Below are positions 59,867-64,000 of a stretch of DNA of 64,000 nt, one piece after another. The notes under the pieces were generated by a model that did not search any database, was not told the origin of the DNA, and was given only the letters and a program-made list of their open reading frames with translations. A program made the translations under genes and the position numbers. Source of the DNA: Nesterenkonia pannonica (GTDB lineage Bacteria > Actinomycetota > Actinomycetes > Actinomycetales > Micrococcaceae); NCBI RefSeq assembly GCF_019575955.1, contig NZ_CP080575.1, positions 620,001-684,000 of the forward strand, read 5' to 3'. How positions within the stretch are numbered: position 1 is the stretch's first letter; each line of letters starts with the position of its first letter.

Positions 59867-60657
59867 GTGCCGTCGGTGAGGGTCGAGGTGCGCGGCGTGG
59901 AGCCGCAGGCGTCGGATCAGATCGGCTTCAGCATCGGCGGCATGGGTGAGGAGCTGCTGCGGCCAGTGGAGTGGAAGGCGCACGCGCACCCGTTCCACGA
60001 GCTGCTGTGGAACCCGCGCGGCGCCTCCACCATCGCCGTGGGGTCTCGCCTCTGGTCCGTAGCCGGTGCCGACGGGCTGTGGATCCCAGCGGGCACTGAG
60101 CATTCCGGATGGGCCGGGGCCGGGACGCTGTATCGTGCCGTGCTTCTGAGCCCGGAAGCCGTGGAGACGATGCCTGGGGACGTCGCAGCAGTGACGATGA
60201 CTGCGCTGCTGACCAGTCTGCTCGACCACATCGACTCGCAGGACCTCACCGACGAGCAGCGCGCTCGGGCGCAGGCGGTGGTCCCGGACCTGATCCGACC
60301 TTCCGAGGTGCAGGTCAGCCTTCGCCTTCCGGCGAGGGACCCTGCCCGCACAGCAGCCCGGGCGGTGCTGGAGGATGTCCGCTCTGCGCCCTCAGCTCAC
60401 GAGTGGGCAGAGCGGCTGGGCATCAGTACGCGCACGCTGACGCGCAGCTTCCAGGCGGAGACGGGCGTGGGCTACGCCCGCTGGAGGGCGGAAGCGCGCG
60501 TGCATCGAGCCAGGAGCTGCTGACCGGCGGCTTCAGCGTGACGGACACTGCGGAAGAGGTGGGCTTCTCCTCCGCGAGCGCCTTCATCTCTGCGTTCAAG
60601 CGCGTCACCGGCGCGACCCCGGGCCTGTCAGTGAGGCCTCAGGACCGACACAGGTGA
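59867..60657 (+). CDS. AraC-family regulator
   Basis: About 263 residues. The N-terminal 120 residues form a cupin-like sensor (HAHPFHELLWNPRG, WIPAGTEHSGWAG). The C-terminal double HTH is WAERLGISTRTLTRSFQAET, then YARWRAEARVHRAQELLTG, GFSVTDTAEEVGFSSASAFI and SAFKRVTGATPG. One frameshift near 60510. Genes of this type often lie beside siderophore importers and activate them; the FecCD genes start 225 bases downstream. It begins one base after the DUF202 stop. Confidence 0.85.
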
Positions 60658-60747
60658 CGAATGCCGCCCGCATCGGCCCGTGCGCCGAATTCGCCGCATG
60701 AGATAAGCCTCCCTGACCTTGCTGCCCGTCAATGAGACGGATTCTGA

Positions 60748-60781
60748 TGCGACAATCCCCGAGTGTGTCGCAAATGCGACA
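60748..60781 (+). promoter_or_regulatory. Triple TGCGACA half-site array before siderophore importer
   Basis: TGCGACA at 60748, its inverted copy TGTCGCA at 60766 and TGCGACA again at 60775. The first two form a perfect 7-bp inverted repeat with an 11-base spacer; the last two are nine bases apart. A looser DtxR-like stretch (GAGATAAGCCTCCCTGACC) lies upstream at about 60700. The array is a candidate binding site for the AraC regulator just upstream. Confidence 0.5.
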
Positions 60782-60882
60782 GGCTGAGTCGCTGCGCATA
60801 GATTGCGTCATGCCCGTGGACCTCGTAGCTTATTCATAGGCCGCATTCGGCCATATGAAGCTTCTCTAATCACTGAGGAAAC

Positions 60883-61998
60883 ATGTCCGTCCAGACCGCA
60901 CCTCTGCGGAGCCGCGCACCGGCCCTTCCGGCAGCCGCTGCGCCTCGGGCTGCAGCCCAGCAGCAGACGCAGGCCGCGTCCCCCGCAGTGCGGGGCGCGT
61001 TCTCGTGATTCCTGCGGGCCTGACCCTGCTGGCAGGTCTTGCCGTCCTCAGCCTCTTCGTCGGATCCGGCGATCTGCCCGCCGCCCAGACCGCGGAGACG
61101 CTGCGCGCGTGGATCGCAGGTGAGCTTCCCCGGAGTCGCGGGGCACCGCGGAGCTTCTCGTGCTCGAGCGCCGCCTGCCGCGCACGGCCTTGGCGCTCGC
61201 CGCGGGCGCCGCCCTTGGTGCGGCAGGAGTCGTGATGCAGGCGCTGGCTCGCAACCCTCTGGCGGACCCCGGCCTGCTCGGCGTCAACGCAGGCGCCTAC
61301 ACGGCCGTGGTCTTCGGCTCCGCCGTGATGGGGCCCAGCGTCGGAACCGGCCATGTGTGGCTCGCCGTCCTCGGGGCCCTCGTCACGGCAGCCGCCGTCT
61401 ACGTCATCGGCACCTCGGGGCCTATGGGGGCCAACCCGGCCAAGCTCGTGCTCACAGGCGTCGCCATCGGGGCCGTCCTCTCCGGGATCAGCTTCGCCGT
61501 CACCCTGGCCATGCCCGAGGTCTTCGACCGGGTGCGCTTCTGGTCCGCCGGGTCGCTCCAAGGCCGCGGCGGCGAAGACGTCACAGCCATCCTGCCCTTC
61601 GTCGCCGTGGGGCTGCTGATCGCACTGGCCCTTCCTCGGGCCCTCAACGCCCTGGCGCTCGGCGACGACGCCGCCTCCGCCCTGGGAGCGCGCCCGGGTC
61701 TGACCCGGCTCGCCGGTCTGGCTGCCGTGACGCTTCTCTGCGGTGCGGCCACCGCCGCAGCGGGGCCGCTGAGCTTCATCGGCCTGCTGGTCCTCACGCC
61801 CTGCGGATGCTCGTGGGCCCCGATCACCGGTGGCTGCTGCCCCTGAGCCTGGTGGCCGCTCCGGCTCTGCTGCTGGCGGCCGACATTCTGGCGCGCGTCG
61901 CCGCACCCTCCGAGCTGCCTGCCGGTGTGGTCACCGCATTTCTCGGAGCGCCCATGCTGATCTGGCTGACTCGACGCAGGGCAGTGAGAGAGCTGTGA
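60883..61998 (+). CDS. FecCD-family siderophore/haem ABC permease 1
   Basis: About 372 residues in four frames. After an Ala/Arg-rich N-terminus of about 40 residues come nine to ten TM helices with family marks LERRLPRTALALAAGAALGA, QALARNPLADPGLLGVNAGA, LTGVAIGAVLSGISFAVTL, SLQGRGGEDV, DDAASALGAR and GPLSFIGLLVPH, the last being the coupling-helix region that meets the ATPase. ATG at 60883 follows GAGGAAAC. Coupled to permease 2 by a GTGA overlap. Confidence 0.9.
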
Positions 61999-63116
61999 GC
62001 GCCGCCGCCCCGAGAGCCCCGCGCGCCACCAGCATGCGGGGTCCGATCCCACCCAGCAGATGACGGTCCCCGGGCTGCTCACGCTGCGCAGCGGCGGGCG
62101 AAGCGCACGGCTGCACCTGCGCACCCTCGTCGTCCTCCTCATCGTCACGGCAGTCGCCGCCGGCGTCGGCTGGTGGAACCTCATCAGCGGATCCGCATCA
62201 CTGGGCGCCGCCGAAGCGCTCGCCGCCTTCACCGGGCAGGCGGACGACGGCACCGCACGCGTCATCCTCGACTGGCGCGCCCCGCGAGTGGTCTTCACCC
62301 TGGTCGGCGGGGCCGCGCTCGCCGTGGCCGGGGCAGTCTTCCAATCCCAGACCCGGAATCCCCTGGGCAGCCCGGACATCATCGGCTTCTCCACCGGCGC
62401 CTACACCGGGGTGCTCGTGGCGGCCTCCATCGGCCTCGCTTAAGCATCTGGACCGCCCCCATCGCCGCCGTCGTCGGCGGACTCGGCACCGGCGTCGCCG
62501 TCTATCTGCTGGCGGTCCGACGCAGCGCCGGCGGCATGGGTGCGACGGGCATGCGCCTGATCCTCGTGGGCATCGGCATCAGCATCTTCCTGGGTGCGCT
62601 CAACACCTACCTCGTCACGGTGCTCGATCTTGAGACGGCTATGTCGGTCGCCAGCTGGGGAGCCGGGTCGGTCAACACAGTGGGCTGGGCGCACGCAGCG
62701 CCTCTGCTGGCGCTCTGTGCGGTGACCTTCCCTGTGATGCTGGCGCATGCGCGCGACATGACCCTGATCGAGATGGGCGATGACACCGCCTCCGCTCTGG
62801 GGATCCGCGCCGAGCGTGTGCGTCTGGTCCAATTCGTCTGCGGTGTGCTGCTGGTGGCGGCGGTGACGGCCGGGGCGGGACCGATCGCGTTCATCGCGCT
62901 GGTGGCTCCCCAGGTGGCGCTTCGCCTGACCGGCGCAGGAGCGTCCAGCTCATCCCGGCCGCAGCGATGGGTGCGCTGCTGCTGACGGCCGCAGACGCCG
63001 TCGCGCGCACGGAGCCGATGCTTACCAACCTTCCCGTCGGCGTCGTGACGCTGATCCTCGGCGGGGCATACCTGGTCTGGCTTCTCATCAGCATGAGCAG
63101 AAGGAGGACGGCATGA
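61995..63116 (+). CDS. FecCD-family siderophore/haem ABC permease 2
   Basis: About 373 residues over four frames. Family marks: [86 protein letters not shown] and [20 protein letters not shown], ending [25 protein letters not shown] at 62438 creates a TAA where IGLAGIWTAPI is expected, and GCTTAC at 63020 replaces the expected MPANLPVG. GTG at 61995 overlaps the upstream stop; its own stop overlaps the ATPase ATG. Confidence 0.9.
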
Positions 63117-63932
63117 CAGCAGCCCACCACCGCCTGGAGACGGAGCAGCTCAGTGCCGGATACGACCAGCGGGCCGTGCTCGAGGATCTCAGCGTGCAGA
63201 TCCCGGAAGGCTCCTTCACCGTCATCATGGGGCCCAACGCCTGCGGCAAGTCGACTCTGCTGCGGAGCCTGGCTCGGCTCATCCGTCCCACCGCCGGGCA
63301 TGTGCTCCTGGACGGGCAGGCCATCCTCGCCCGGCCCGCCAAGGAGCTGGCGCGGACCATCGGCCTGCTGCCCCAGTCCTCCACGGCTCCCGACGGCATC
63401 GTCGTCGCCGACCTGGTCTCCCGGGGCGGCATCCGCACCAGAGCCTGCTGCGCCGGTGGAGCGCTGAGGACGAGCGGGCCGTGGCTGAGGCACTGGAGCT
63501 GACCGGCACCGCGGACCTGGCCTCACGCCCCGTCGACGAGCTCTCCGGGGCCAGCGCCAACGGGTATGGATCGCTATGGCGCTGGCTCAGCAGACCCCGC
63601 TTCTGCTGCTCGATGAGCCCACCACGTTCTTGGACATTGCGCACCAGATCGAAGTCCTGGAGCTGTGCACCCGCCTGCAGCAGCAGGGACGCACCATGGT
63701 CGCCGTGCTGCACGACCTGAACCAGGCGCTGCGGTACGCCACACACGTGGTGGCGATGCATGAGGGCCGCATCGTCGCCCAGGGACACCCTCACGAGGTG
63801 GCCACCTCGGAGCTGGTCAGCAGCGTCTTCGGGGTCGAGGCCCGCATCATCGAAGACCCTGAGACCGGCCGCCCGCTCGTCATCCCGCGTGCTCCCGCTG
63901 CGGTTCGCCCGGCCCCGCTGATCCTGTCCTGA
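63113..63932 (+). CDS. FecE-type siderophore/haem ABC ATPase
   Basis: About 274 residues in three frames. Walker [20 protein letters not shown]-loop LLPQSS, signature [18 protein letters not shown] once one G is restored near 63548 (as written it reads GASANGYGS), Walker [21 protein letters not shown] and the switch His in [14 protein letters not shown]. It energises the two FecCD permeases. ATG at 63113 overlaps the permease stop and follows GAAGGAGGA. Confidence 0.93.
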
Positions 63933-63994
63933 AGCTTCGCACCCAGCATCACCCGGTCCGCGCACCACGGGCTGCCACCTTGAAGGAGAACCCC

Positions 63995-64000
63995 ATGAAG
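63995..64000 (+). CDS. Start of next gene, probably the siderophore-binding lipoprotein (partial)
   Basis: ATGAAG at the window edge, preceded by GAAGGAG with ideal spacing and lying 63 bases after the ATPase. A substrate-binding protein would complete the importer. Only two codons are visible, so the product is inferred from context. Confidence 0.35.

Noticed and set aside
60700-60719. DtxR/IdeR iron box upstream of the FecCD operon
   Set aside because: Only about 13 of 19 positions agree with the consensus and the dyad is weak, so it is mentioned but not called as a feature.

Overview
The window is GC-rich (roughly 65-70 %), densely coded actinobacterial chromosome. Gene content (dnaK-grpE-dnaJ-hspR with HAIR operators, an Rpf-type resuscitation factor, actinobacterial PutA, Glf-linked cell-wall genes, GTG starts, many 1-4 bp stop/start overlaps), the very acidic proteins and the number of compatible-solute genes suggest a salt-tolerant member of the Micrococcaceae, perhaps Nesterenkonia-like. 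That placement is inference. No rRNA, tRNA, CRISPR array, prophage or insertion sequence was recognised.

The sequence is error-rich. Nearly every gene, including hisD, dnaK, dnaJ, trmB and putA, is broken by one or more apparent frameshifts, mostly one base missing from a G or C run. Gene boundaries here are therefore reconstructed across frames, and I do not read the breaks as pseudogenes. A second, very specific anomaly lies on top: at about two dozen places where protein-family knowledge predicts GCCGGC, the text reads GTAAGC, GCTTAC, GCTTAAGC, GCTAAGC or a close variant. This is best explained as consensus miscalling at a modified base in GCCGGC and is the most unusual signal in the window.

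Layout. 1-826: ABC transporter tail and membrane protein. 858-3735: an Rpf protein with four SH3 domains flanked by two inverted copies of a c-di-AMP-riboswitch-like leader. 3762-9393: S4 RNA-binding protein, Rieske ferredoxin, hisD, MscS channel, SDR, glutathionyl-hydroquinone-reductase-like protein. 9612-18014: translationally coupled run of a domain-permuted, membrane-anchored GH3, a canonical GH3, a GtrA-like protein, a GT2 glycosyltransferase and UDP-galactopyranose mutase, probably for a galactofuranose-containing surface glycan. 17967-20029: LytTR two-component system. 20196-27419: SGNH hydrolase, gabT, a large FAD/Fe-S oxidase, GntR regulator and succinate-semialdehyde-type dehydrogenase. 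27429-30742: carnitine-to-glycine-betaine cluster (LysR, dehydrocarnitine cleavage enzyme, carnitine dehydrogenase/thioesterase fusion). 30816-35088: heat-shock operon. 35147-37827: penicillin-binding lipoprotein and trmB. 37888-41081: BCCT transporter and an orphan betaine-binding lipoprotein. 41135-45832: winged-helix protein, AztD-like zinc metallochaperone behind Zur-like boxes, CopZ and CopA. 45890-53387: EamA and LysE exporters, proline iminopeptidase, LysR, PutA. 53405-54880: AAA/DUF4143 ATPase flanked by 23-bp-period repeats. 55029-59865: amidohydrolase, then divergent formylglycine-generating enzyme and choline sulfatase, then two DUF202 proteins. 59867-64000: AraC regulator and a FecCD-type siderophore/haem importer, cut at the right edge.

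A theme links much of it. Choline sulfatase with its activating FGE, carnitine degradation, BCCT uptake and a betaine-binding protein all feed glycine betaine, and PutA, GabT and the dehydrogenase handle proline and GABA, as expected for a cell managing osmotic stress.
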